A stretch of 64,000 nucleotides of DNA from Gossypium raimondii (Eukaryota; Streptophyta; Magnoliopsida; Malvales; Malvaceae), in the NCBI RefSeq assembly GCF_025698545.1, contig NC_068569.1:8804001-8868000 (forward strand), in the 5' to 3' direction. Under the pieces are notes generated by a model. It ran no database searches and was not told where the DNA came from. It worked only from the letters and a program-made list of their open reading frames with translations. The first letter of the stretch is position 1. The number at the start of each line of letters is the position of its first letter. Positions 36,600-48,325 of the stretch are shown here, in pieces. Made by a program: the position numbers and the translations under genes.

Positions 36600-39500
36600 A
36601 TTAATTTAAAGTTATATAATTCATGATGACTACCACAACACTTGAAAGTGGAATACTAAGGGAGTTGGCTTCCAACTTTGTCAAACTTAATTGGTTTGAT
36701 GGTGGCAATTTTATCAACTTTGAAGATTGTTTATGTTTTGGATACTCCAAGACCTGAAAAGAATGATAACGAATCGTTGCTGCAACCCGAGAAAGACAAA
36801 AATGGGACAATGCTGATTACATGTGTATGGGCCACATATTGAATGGTTTATCTGATGGCTTGTTCGACACCTACCAAAACGAGGTCACCACTAAAGAATT
36901 ATGAGACAAATTGGAGACAAGATACATGACCGAAGATGTTACAAGTAAGAAATTTCTTGTCAATCGTTTCAATAATTATCAAATGGTTTATGGTCATTCT
37001 GTTATGGAACAATTCTGTGATATTGAAAAGATGCTGAATCAATTCAAGCAATATGATATGAAAATGGATGAAATGATTGTTGTATCCTCCATAATAGACA
37101 AACTTCCTCCATATTGAAAATACTTTAAAAGAAGTCTAAAACATAAGAAAGAGGAAATATCTCTTGAGGCTTTGGCAAATCATCTTCGTATTGAAGAAGA
37201 ATATCGAAAACAAGATCAGAACCTAAATTCTGAAAATGCCAAAGTGCATGTTACGAATGAATTATAGACTACAACCATTCAAGAGAAAGTTTAAACAGAC
37301 TGATAGAGCACCTAAGTTCAAAAAGAAACAAAATGGACCATGCTCTCATTGTGGAAAGCCGGGACATTTCAAGAATGAATGTTGATTTTTAAAGAAGAAA
37401 TATCTTCTAAGGCTGATAATAACAAAAATTTCGTTACAATGATATCTAAAATTAATATGGCACAAGATGATAATATATGGTGGATTGATACCGGAGCAAC
37501 CAAATATGTGCGCAAAGACAAGCATGTTCACAAAGTTCACACAATGTGAAAATGACAATGTCTTGTACATGAGAAATTCTTTCACCGCAGCAATTAAAGA
37601 CAAAGGGTCTATTGAACTACAATTCATTTCTAGAAAGGTTTTAACCTTAAATGATGTATATTATGTACCAGAAATTAGAAAGAATTTAGTGTCTAGAAGT
37701 TTGTTGAATAAGTTTGGTTTCAAACTTATTTTTGAGGCAAATAAGTTTATTTTGTCTAAGGGAGGAATTTTTGTGAGGAAATGGTATATGTATGAGAGTA
37801 TGTTCAAACTCAATATTATTAATAAGAATAAAAATACTGCTTCTACTTATATGGTTGAATCTTTTGTTTGTGCCATTATAGATTAGGTCATTTGAATTAT
37901 AGAAAATTGAATGACATGTATAAGTTAGATTTAATTCTGTTTTTAATAATAATATTGAAAAATACAATACATGTATGTTGACTAAAATTACAAGAAACCA
38001 TTTTCCTAAGGTTAAAAGAAAAACAAAATTGCTTGATTTGATACATAGTGATTTATGTGACATGTATAATACTCCTACATTAGGTGGAAAGAAATATATT
38101 GTTACTTTTATTAATGATTGTTCTAGATATTGTTATGTATATTTATTGCATTCAAAAGATGAAGTGCTTGATAAATTTAAAGTTTATAAATCTGAAGTTG
38201 AACTTCAGTGTGAATCATTTATCTAGTGCTTAAGATCGAATAGAGGTGGAGAATACTATAATCCAAGTTATTTTGAATCCACTGGAATTGTCCATCAAGT
38301 TTTAGCCCCTTACACACCACAACAAAATGATGTAGCTGAAAGGAAAAATAGTCTTGACTAAAATGGTAAATTCAATGTTATCATATTCAAGTCTTGGACA
38401 AGGTTTTTGGGGAGAAGTTGTTCTAACAGCTTGTCATATATTGAATAGAGTTCCTAATAAGGAAATTAAAATAACCCCCTATGAACAATAGAAGAAAAGA
38501 AAACCAAACCTTAATTATTTGAAGGTTTTGGGTTGTAGAGCTATTGTCAAAATTTCAACACCTAAACGTAAAAAGTTAGGTGAAAGAGGAATTGAATGCA
38601 TATTTATAGGTTATGTACATAATAGCAAGGCATATAGGTTCATGGTAATTGAACCAAATGATTCAATTTCAATTAATATTGTTATTGAATCAAGAGATGC
38701 TATTTTTGATGAAATAGATTTAATTCTATATCAAGACGATTACAGCCACAACAATTGATTCATTCTTCAAATGAGAATGAGATTCCATTGGAACAAATTG
38801 ATAATAATGATGAATCTTGTGAAGAATTAGAAAGAATTAAGAGGATTAAAAAGGTCAAAGATTTTGGACTAGATTTCATTATGTTTCTTGTAGAAGGAAA
38901 AGGTGAAAGTATATGCAATAAGATACCTTATTATTATATTATGGAATCTGATCCTATTACATTCGAAGAGGCAATGAAATCTGAAGACTCTGCTTTTTGA
39001 AAAGAAGCAATAAATGATGAGATGGATTCAATAACGGGAAATCAAACTTGGATCTTAGTTGATCTTCCACCAGGTTCCAAACCAATAGGTTGTAAATGGA
39101 TCTTCAAAAAGAAAATGAAGGTCGATGGAACCATTGATAAATTTAAAGCAAGGTTGGTAGCCAAAGGTTTTACACAAAAATAAGGTATTGATTACTTTGA
39201 TACCTATGCTCCAGTAGCAAGATTCGCTACAATTAGAATCTTCATATCACTTACCTCTATATATGATTTGGTTGTTCACCAAATGGGTGTTAAAACTGCA
39301 TTTTTAAATGGTGAATTGGAAGAGGAAGTGTACATGGAGCAACCGAAAGGATTTGTTGTTCCAGGACAAGAGCATAAGGTATGTAAGCTTCTTAAATCTT
39401 TATATGGACTTAAACAAGTAGCAAAATAATGGCACCAAAATTTTGACAAGGTTGTTTTAGCTAATGGCTATAAAATAAATGAATTCGATAAGTGCATATA

Positions 39501-41042
39501 TAGTAAATTTGAAAATAGAAAAGGTGTCATAATTTGCTTATATGTAGATGACATGCTCATTTTTGGCACGGATTTGGAACAAATAGAAAATACAAAGAAA
39601 TTCTTGTCAAACAACTTTGCTATGAAAGATATGGGTGTAGTAAATGTTATTCTTGGGATTAAAATAACTCGAGATGAAAGCACTATAGCTTTATCACAAT
39701 CACATTACATTGAAAATGTGCTTAAAAAGTTTGACCTTTTCAACTATATACCAGCATTTACACCCATAAATCCTCAAATAAAATTAGTATCTAATGCTAG
39801 TAAGAAAATTGATCAATTGAAATATGCAAGTCTAATTGGTTGCCTTATGTACATAATGACTTGTACAAGACTAGATATTGCATATGCTGTTGGAAAATTG
39901 AGTAGGTACACAAGTAATCCCAGTAGTTTGCATTGGAAAGCTTTGAATAGAGTACTTAGGTACTTAAAGAAAACTATTAACTATAGATTGTGTTATAATG
40001 GATATCCTCCAGTTTTAGAAGGGTATTCGGATGTTAGTTGGATTACAAGTTTGGAAGATCGTGCTTCTACTAGTGAATGGATCTTCATTCTTGATAGATG
40101 AGTCATTTCTTGGGGTTTCAAGAAACAAACATGTATTACTGATTCCACTATGGCAGCAGAATTTATTGCATTAGCCGCTGCATGTAAAGAAGCAGAATGG
40201 TTAAGAAATTTGCTTTATGATGTACATTTATGGCCTAAGCCAATTTCACCTATTTCTATCTGTTGTGATAGTGAGGCTACTTTAGCAAAGGCATATAGCC
40301 AAGTATATAATGAAAAGTCTAGACACATTAGATTAAGACATAGTTATGTTCGACAATTAATCTCTAATGGAGTGATCACTATTAATTATGTGAGGTCAAG
40401 TGAAATTTTGGCGGATCCTTTAACAAAAAGTCTTGCTAGAGATGCAGTAAAAAGGACCTCAAAAAGGATGAGACTCAAGCCCATTAATTAGAGTCACCCA
40501 TGATGGAAACTTGACTCAACGCTTGGTATAACATCAAGTCTTGAGTTCAATGAGACAAAGTACATCATTAGTATGTGACTGTTAGTACTATAAATAAATC
40601 CATCCTAAGATTAAAGTGCTAGGTACCCATAATGATAAGGGAAGGATGAGTAATGTACACTTAATGGACCCATAACATAAATATGTTAGAGTGTTATAAT
40701 TACGGGAACACTCTTGATGGGATCTACCTATGTGAGTGGAAGTGTGACCACTTCTAGGAGCTCAAGAGCTTGGCTCTGACAGCACTCATGAAAAGAAGAC
40801 ATAGACACATGGTCATAATAGTGTCCCTAGATACTATGCATTGACCAATGTTGAAATCATTGTGTGAGATGTGTTCGGCTAATCAAATGGAATAGTTAGT
40901 TCAAAGCTTAGTCTACCATGCAATTTCGATTAACTTTAACATGTTTTCACTAAGTGAAGGTTCAATCGTAAGATACCTTCATTTATGTAAATTGATTTTC
41001 AAGAATATCAAAATCTAAAATATTTTGAAAATGGAGGGAGAT

Positions 41043-41657
41043 TGTTGGAACATTTTCAAATATTTATAGTGTTCCAATAACTATAAATGAATAGGTGTAA
41101 TTAATCAAAAGTTATATTATTTGATTTTTGAAAATGATTATAACTATTAAATAATATTATTTGAATAGTTATAATATTAAATGAATAATTATGTGTTTAT
41201 TTTAAAGACATTATTATTCGAAAGACACCTAGTGATGAAAGATGTCTCTATGAAGAGACATGAAAATTTCTATAAATATGAATGAGATTTCATTTGGAAA
41301 ACACACCAACAAATTATAATATTCTTTCTTTCCTTCCTTCATTTTCTAATATTATTAGATTATTTTATAAAGTATTACTGCAGAAATCCTTTATGGAAAT
41401 TGAGTTTCTTGTCATACATTGCTCAGTGTATAGTGGGCTATTCTTGTCAGTGCAGAACGTAAATAGTCATTGGCTTCATTGTATCCTCGAGTTTAATTTG
41501 CTTAGAACTCATTTGCACACCGAAAATAGGTGGGGGCGAATATAACCTTAAAGATAGTGACTTTATACACGCCTTAGAGCCTTGTCCTATTTCTTCTTTT
41601 TCTATTCGAGTTTCGTTCGTGTTTCAAGATTTTTTTCACCGGAGATTTGTACTAACA
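41043..41657 (+). repeat. 3' LTR of the Copia element
   Basis: 615 bp, with the same ends as the 5' LTR, immediately after the purine-rich tract ending at about 41041. Followed directly by the GCTGG target duplication and then the resumed kelch exon. Confidence 0.93.
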
Positions 41658-41669
41658 GCTGGGGCATAC

Positions 41670-42425
41670 CTGAAAATACTCATGTGCATTGCCACTTAAA
41701 CCACAAAAACTTCAGTAGATGTATAATATCTACATAAAAAAAAAAATAAAAAAGCAAGAAAAACGGGTTAACAAGGCAACATATCCAAGAAGAGGAAAAA
41801 ATGAAAAGCGAGGGAGAGAGAGAGAGAGGATAAGACAACCAAAACTATAGTTAGAATTGCAAAATAGCACTGAAGTTGAACCACAAACTCAGAGGGTCAA
41901 TTTTATAAATTAATGATAAATATGCAATTTATTGTTCTATAGGATTGTTGAATAAGCAGAAAAGAATTGTAGCAGATCATCTCTTTCGTCATTAGATACT
42001 CGACAAATTATACAGACATATGAAGCAGAATTGAAAGCAAAGAACAAAGGAAACTCATCAAACCAATAAAAAAGCAAGATACAACTTACACAAAATGATA
42101 GTAAAACAAGTAGTAGAAACTACATTGCACAAAATCATTTTTCTTTTCCACAATTCAGGTTAGATACATTAAACAGAGCTCACACATGTACTAATCTAGG
42201 GAAAAATGGAGTCCGAGTAATAGAACTGACAAGCAACTATAAAGTGTTATACATGCAAAAACACCCAAACAGGCAGAATTCTGAATGAAAGTTCAACTGT
42301 TTTTCCTTCAAACATCTTTATCACTCATTTTATGCAGACAAGGTTTCTCTATGGAACAACCTACTGTTTACCCATCATAATGCACATGTAAAGTGTAGAC
42401 ATTAACACTTATAAACTTACACAGT
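41670..42425. other. Remnant kelch intron between two retroelements
   Basis: It starts right at a TTTTCAG splice acceptor for the split kelch exon (minus strand) and ends where the second Copia element begins. No coding similarity was seen. It carries a short GA run at about 41811-41829. Confidence 0.5.
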
Positions 42426-42860
42426 TGTTGGAGTTTTGCAGCAAAAGAAAACAGAAAACAATTGAAGCAAAACTGAATAAGGAACTTTGCAAAAATAATT
42501 GAAAAACTTCATCATCATTTTCATTCAAATTTTGAAAATATATGAGAGTTGCACAAGTAATTGGTCAGTTACCTAATAGTTAACTGCTCCCACTTAATAC
42601 ATAAACAAAAACTAGCTTAACTTGTACACAAAAGAAAGTTGACATATCAGCTATTACATCAATTCAAATCATAAAACATATTCTACTAACTTTGCTATCA
42701 CACTACAAAGGGACTAAACAAAGTTACATAGGAACAAAATAATCAAAATATGTTGCTACATTCGGACCAACTCCATTTCTGCACTTTAAAATAGAGTTGC
42801 TACTAGTGTTCTGCTAAATAGTTGCTGGTCTTTTATTGCAACGCAGGCCAAAGTTTAACA
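42426..42860 (-). repeat. 3' LTR of the truncated Copia element
   Basis: 435 bp. On the minus strand it starts TGTTAAACTTTGGCC after a purine tract (AAGGAGGAG) and ends CTCCAACA. The TAA stop of the RNase H frame is formed by the LTR's own first bases. The five bases beyond it (ACAGT, 42421-42425) cannot be matched because the other end of the element is gone. Confidence 0.8.
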
Positions 42861-43482
42861 CTCCTCCTTGGACTGTATGCAACAAACACCAATTTTTTTT
42901 CTCAAAGTTTTAAACCTGGTAGCTCCTAATGGCTTGGTCAAAATATCAACCAATTGAGTTTCTGAGCTACAATGAACAAGACTAACTTCCTTCGATTGCT
43001 CAACTTCTTGAACAAAATGGAACTTAATTTTAAAATGTTTAGTCTTACCATAAAAGACTGGATTCTTGGCTATGGCAATTGCTGATTGATTGTCAACCTT
43101 GATTTCAGTTGGTTGAGTTTGTTCTTCATTTAAATCGCACAAGAGTTTTCTAAGCCAAATGGCTTGATTAACAGATGCAGCAGTTGAGATGTATTCTGCT
43201 TCAGCTGTAGATTGAGCAACAGTTTGTTGTTTCTTTGAACTCCAACTGAAAACACTAGAGCCTAAGGTGAAAAAATAACCCAATGTGCTTCTCATGTCAT
43301 CAACTAAACCAGCCCAATCACTGTTAGAATAACCAACAAGCTTTATCTCCTCTGCCCTTCCAAACTTTACACCAGAATTAAAGGTTCCTTTGACATATCT
43401 TAATACCCTTTTTGCAGCTTTAAAATGAGCAACATTACAGCAGTGCATTAACTTTGAAAGAAGGGTAACAGTGTATACAATA

Positions 43483-44019
43483 TGTAATACCCCGAAAATC
43501 TTTACAGTAAAATATTATCTTTGATATAATAAAATAAGAAAATAAAGCGTCAAAAAGGGGAAATTTTGGAGTTATGTCAACATTGGGTCGTATATTATGA
43601 CATATTAGTTCAAGAAAGGATTAAATCGTAAAAGTGAGAAAAGTTTTATTGCCCAAGAGTAAATACTCAAAAGTTAAGGGGTTAAAGTGTAAATATGAAA
43701 AGTTGAAGGACCAATGGTGTAAATATTTTAAGGGTGGAATGATCTAGAAACTAAGAAAAATGGATGGATTAGGACCAAATTGAAAAAGGTGAATAAGTTT
43801 GAGGGACTAAATCACAATTTTACCAAATTAAGTGATGACTCAAGATGGAATTTTAAAATATCATAAAGGGCAAAATGGTCAATTAGAAGAGAGAGAAATC
43901 TAGAAGATAATGATGATGTTGGAGATATTTTAGATTAATTAAATAAATAAATATTAGTTTATTAATATTTTGGTTTGATTTTTAAATGATATGTTATTAT
44001 TTTATTATTTTAATATTTA

Positions 44020-44060
<41 letters not shown>

Positions 44061-45849
44061 GAAAGAAAGAGGAGAAGGATAAAACCCATCATCTTTTCCA
44101 TGCAATTCACGTTAGAAGAGAAGAGAAGAAAGAAAGTTTTACTTTCTTTACAATTTAGTCCTTCCACCAAAAATTCATCATTTTTATCTAGAAATCAAAA
44201 GAATTTACATATCCATCAAGAGAGAAAGATAACAAGGAGACTATGGGGAGCTAGAATATCAAGTTAGATTCAAGAAATAGAAGCTGGAGGAGAGAAAATC
44301 AAGTTAAAGATTGAAATCAAGATGACAAGGTAAGTACATCAAGATTTTAATATATTTTAAGTTTAATATTATTGAAAAAGCATGGAAATGATGTTAATGT
44401 AAAGTTTTTGTATATATGGTCCTATGTTCTTGATATGTTAGTGAAGAGAAAATAAGAGAAAGTGATGAGAAATAGTGTAGAGAAAGAAAATAAGGATGTT
44501 ATAACCATGGTAATAAACATCTTGCACTAAAATGGTTTTGGACAGTAGCAGTGGGCTCACTTTGAAAAATCACCATAAATTATGAAAATTGAATTAGAGT
44601 ATGAATAAATATGGAATTAAATATTATTGAGTCTAGTTTCTCATAAAATAAACTGTGTAAGTAATGAAATTGTAAATTATGAGATATAATAAATTTTGTG
44701 AGACAAGGTCAGAATGAATTCGGGTTCCCCTGTTCTGACTTGGAAAAATCATTAAAAATTATAAAAAAAATAGTTATGGGTTACAATTTATATGTTTAAA
44801 ATTATTAATGAGTCTATTTTCAATAGAAACAAATGGGGACATCATCCGAATTCTGAACAAAGAGATAATTAATTTTTAGTGAAGAAGGGTCGGAATTGTC
44901 AGACAGCAGAACAAAGGTGACTTTAAAGAATAAATTGTACTTATTGGCTGAACCAAAAATTCTGAAAATTTTATGGTAAGAAGGTATGTGAGTCTAGTTT
45001 CAGGTAAAATTATTGGATCCTAATTTGGAGTTCCATAGCTCAAGATAAAAATAATTTAGTGGCTATGACTCAAATGGACAGCTTTGAATAAATTTACAAG
45101 TAAATTGTGAAATCATAGATAATGTTACTTATAAGCATGTATTATAAATTAAGGATGTGGAATGGAGAGGAGGAGGAGGAAAAAAAAATATATATATGAA
45201 TATTCAGTTAGCATGGATAACTTGCACGTTTTAGACTCGGGGACTAAATTGAATAAAAGTAAAACTTTAAGGGTAAATTTGTAAAATGTCAAAAAGTGAC
45301 CAAATTGCATGAAATGAATTGTTTTATTATTTAAATTAGTAAATGGAATGAAATATTAATTTAGATCAAGATTGGGTGAAAAGTTGAGAAAAATAGAAAA
45401 CTTCCAAAATATCCTTGAATTTTGGTATTTACGCAATTTAGTCTGGTAAGCTCGAATGAGCTATATTCGTAATAATTTTAATTGAAATGAATTCTATTTG
45501 GTAATGAAAATTATATATATGTGTGTATTATTATTGGAATTAAATTATTATTGGTAATATGTATAATTACTTGATACATTTAGTGATTATCTAAGCTAAA
45601 TTGAGTTGGAAGCTTGTTGGAGATATATCATAGTATCCATTGGTTCTATCGGTAATTTTGGATGATTTGATTCTGGTTATAATGGCATGTATAAGTTAAA
45701 TTGGTTAACGTTAGCTCATTAATGTATTGATTTTGATTGGTTATAAATATGAATGCTAGATAAAAATGAAATGTCTGAAAATTAATTAGTAAACTCCGGT
45801 AATGCCTCGTACCCTATTTTGGTGTCGAATACGGGTAAGGGGTGTTACA
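43483..45849. mobile_element. Nested solo LTR (2.37 kb), probably Gypsy-type
   Basis: Begins TGTAATACCCCGAAAATC and ends GGGTAAGGGGTGTTACA, with a perfect 5-bp target duplication CAATA at 43478-43482 and 45850-45854. Removing it and one CAATA restores the Copia frame across the junction (minus strand LTATRLDIVYTVTLLSKLMH), which proves the order of events. There is no coding sequence inside; a TA run lies at 44021-44057. TGTAAYACCCC...GGGGTGTTACA ends are common in plant Gypsy (Tekay/Del-like) LTRs; that lineage is my inference. Confidence 0.9.
44021..44057. repeat. TA dinucleotide microsatellite
   Basis: About 18 TA units inside the nested solo LTR. Confidence 0.9.
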
Positions 45850-47270
45850 CAATATCTAGCCTTGTTGCTGTCAAATAGAGTAAGCAGCCAACCAAACTCC
45901 AATATCCCTTTTCATCCACCCGGTCATGCTCACTAGTGCTTGACAATTTTTCTCCCAATGCAACAGGTGTGGTAACAGACTTGCAATTTGACATACAGAA
46001 TTTTCTCAGCACTTTCAGTGCAAATGTTTGTTAGCCTATGAAAATACTTTGAGCTTTTTGATTTACCTCCATACCAAGAAAATATGTTATTAAGCCAAGA
46101 TCAGTCATTTCGAACACTAATTGCATCTGCTTCTTAAAATTCACAATCAGCTCATTTTTACAGCCAGTAAGTAACAAATCATCAACATATAAGGACACTA
46201 TCAGTAAAGTCTTTTTTCCAGCCTTCTTGACATAAAGAGTAGGCTCACTGATACTCTTTGTGAACCCGAGCCTTGTCAAATAGCCATCTATCCTATCATA
46301 CCAGGCCCTTGGAGCCTATTTTAGGCCATACAATGCCTTCTTGAGCTCGTAAACTTTATGTTCTTCACCAGGGATCTTAAAGCCTTCAGACTGTTCTATA
46401 AAGATTTCTTCTTTGAGCCATTTAAAAAAGCTGATTTGACATCCAAGTGATGTACCTTCCATTATTTTTGAGCTGCTAAGGCAAACAACAGCCTTATGGT
46501 ATCCAACCTTGCAACAGGTGCAAAGGTTTCAGAGAAATCGATCCCTTGCTGCTGACTGTACCCTTTTACAACCAATTTGGCTTTGTGCTTGTTCAAGGAC
46601 CCATCTGCATTATTCTTGGTCCTGAACACCCATTTGACACCAATGATCTTTCTATTTTCAAGCTTATTAACAAGCTCCCAAGTATCATTCTTGTGGATCA
46701 TTCTCAGTTCAGCTTCCATAGCTTCTTGCCAGCAACTCTCTTTTGCAGCTTCATCATAACAGGAAGGCTCCACCATGGTTACAGCACACCTTTCATATAT
46801 GTTTGCTAATGTTCTGGTGCCTCTAACAGGTACATCATCATAACCATCTTCAGCTACTTCTTCGATTTCACCCTGCTGCAAGTCCAGGTCATTTTGATTT
46901 TCATCAAGTAGACTTGCCTCGATTCCTTCCCATTTCCAACAGTTTGCTTCACTGAACTTAACATCCCTGCTCACCACAATCTTTTTAGTTAGTGGATCAA
47001 AGACTCTATATCCCTTCTTTACACTGTTATAGCCAACAAACACCCCTAGCATGGACCTCCTTTCCAACTTAATTCTTTTCTCTGCTAGTACTAGTACATA
47101 ACACAAACAGCCAAACACTTTCAGGTGTGAGACAGATGGTTTCTGTCCAAACCAGGCTTCAAAGAGCGTTTTGCCCTTGACTGCATTAGTTGGTAGCCTG
47201 TTTTGTAAGTAAACGGATGTGTTTACTACTTCAGCCCGAAAAATACTAGGCATTTTAGCCTCAAACAGAA

Positions 47271-48325
47271 AGCTTACCTCTTAAATTTTAGCCCCAAAAA
47301 ATTTTACTTTCATGATATCCAAATTAACTCTTAAATTTTAATTGGTACTAAAATAGAAATCTTAATTTTTGAGTTGTATCTAAGTCAGTATAAAAGTAGA
47401 CTATTTATTGTCCTTTAACATTTAATGTTATATATAAAACTGATGTTGATGCGTCTTTTTTATACCTTGTTCTTTCCATTTCACTGGTATAAATTTGGAA
47501 CTTCGATAGGTTTATCTTATCAATAAGATTGCTTGCGCGTGGTTTCCAGTGTCACATCGTTGTTTTGATTAGAAAATGATGGTTGAGATTCAACATCAAA
47601 AATTTAATTTTATCCACTACATTAGTTGACTTAATATAAATATATAATTAAACTGTTTTTCTTCAAGGGAAATATATAGTAGCCCTCCATGAAGGATTCA
47701 GCTCAGTTTTGGGAAGATTGATTAAATCGATTTTTTATTCTTTTAAACTTATTGAACCCACCAACTGCACAGCTCGAATGATGATTGATAAAGACATTCC
47801 TCCTCCTTCCAAAGAAGTAGTAATAATGATGATGATGAAACCAGACCGATGCAACGCAACCAAAAGAACATCCCAATTCTAAGTGGTAAAAAGGAAACAC
47901 TGATATTTTACACAAATTACCAATAAGAAATTCAATCCAAAGTCATCAATGGATCAAACTGAGCCTGTCATTTTTGCAAACAAAACTTAAGGTAAAACAG
48001 TCCATCTAGATAGAAACAACGAATATACTTGAATACCTTGTTAATGTTTTTTTTTTCTTTTCCCTAAAACCTTGACAAACACAAAATCCCCAAGTGCACG
48101 AAAGCCGATCAACCCCCACGACAACACCGTTTGAACCCTACACCATAAAACCAACAGCAAAGAAACCTGGAAAAAGCTATACACCGAATTAAAAGGTAAG
48201 AGAAGCTGCCAGCCTCTCTCGTGTTCATCGTTTGTCCTTGCCACATCCCCAAAATATTAATAGAATAACAAGGGAAAAAATATAGTTTTGTAGCTGAAAA
48301 AAAAAAGTTTACAATGCACATGCTA
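47271..48325. other. Spacer between truncated Copia and membrane-protein gene
   Basis: Includes the 3' region of the gene ending at 48326. Nothing else was recognised; in particular no kelch 5' exon and no second LTR. Short minus-strand frames near 47703-47915 and 48041-48363 have no similarity I can name. Confidence 0.5.

Larger units (their letters stand above)
35981..41657 (+). mobile_element. Full-length but decayed Ty1/Copia LTR retrotransposon
   Basis: 5' LTR 35981-36599 and 3' LTR 41043-41657, both TGTTGGAACA...GTACTAACA. Perfect 5-bp target duplication GCTGG at 35976-35980 and 41658-41662. Internal order is Copia: gag from an ATG at 36623 (LESGILRELASNFVKLNWFD), zinc knuckle CSHCGKPGHFKNEC (about 37340-37383), protease DTGAT-like WWIDTGATK (about 37480), integrase (LDLIHSDLCDMYNT, RSNRGGEYYNPSYF; about 38025-38340), reverse transcriptase (KARLVAKGFTQ; YVDDM at about 39541-39555) and RNase H (ADPLTKSLA; to about 40490). 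Many frameshifts and stops interrupt it. A purine-rich tract (GGAGGGAGA) precedes the 3' LTR. I see no convincing initiator-tRNA-type primer site right after the 5' LTR. By eye the LTRs differ at about 30 of about 615 positions. Confidence 0.95.
35823..41669 (-). pseudogene. Kelch-repeat gene remnant: exon split by a Copia element
   Basis: On the minus strand the exon begins after a TTTTCAG acceptor at 41669 (encoding YAPA) and runs into the target site GCTGG. After the retroelement it resumes at 35975 as PLWRGRLHVMDGSKENRH, LEHWSLAVKDGKALEKEWR and EIPIPRG, to a GTGTGT donor at 35822. Beyond the insertion there are two older-looking frame errors. About five bases are missing where family members have ATQLW, and one G is missing from a six-G run at the PRGG position (about 35832-35837). 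No earlier kelch exons were found between 41670 and 48325, so the 5' half of the gene is missing from this window. Confidence 0.85.
42426..47270 (-). mobile_element. 5'-truncated Ty1/Copia retrotransposon with nested solo LTR
   Basis: Minus-strand element of a different Copia family from the one at 35981. It retains one LTR (42426-42860). Coding remnants, reading from high to low coordinates, are an integrase C-terminal part and RT start (46462-47253: VYLQNRLPTNAV, KVFGCLCYVLV, VKWVFRTKN, FAPVARLDTIRLL). The RT palm follows (46031-46279, SLYVDDLLL, with the preceding LYGLK interrupted by TAG), then LYLTATRLDI-VYTV and RNase H (42855-43448: AEAEYISTAA, KVDNQSAIAIAKNP, DILTKPLG). The RNase H stop lies inside the first bases of the LTR. 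Similarity stops at about 47270 with no 5' LTR, gag or protease. A 2.37-kb solo LTR sits inside it at 43483-45849. Confidence 0.9.

Noticed and set aside
46546-46809. Plus-strand frames of 60-87 codons
   Set aside because: Antisense shadows of the truncated Copia reverse-transcriptase frame.
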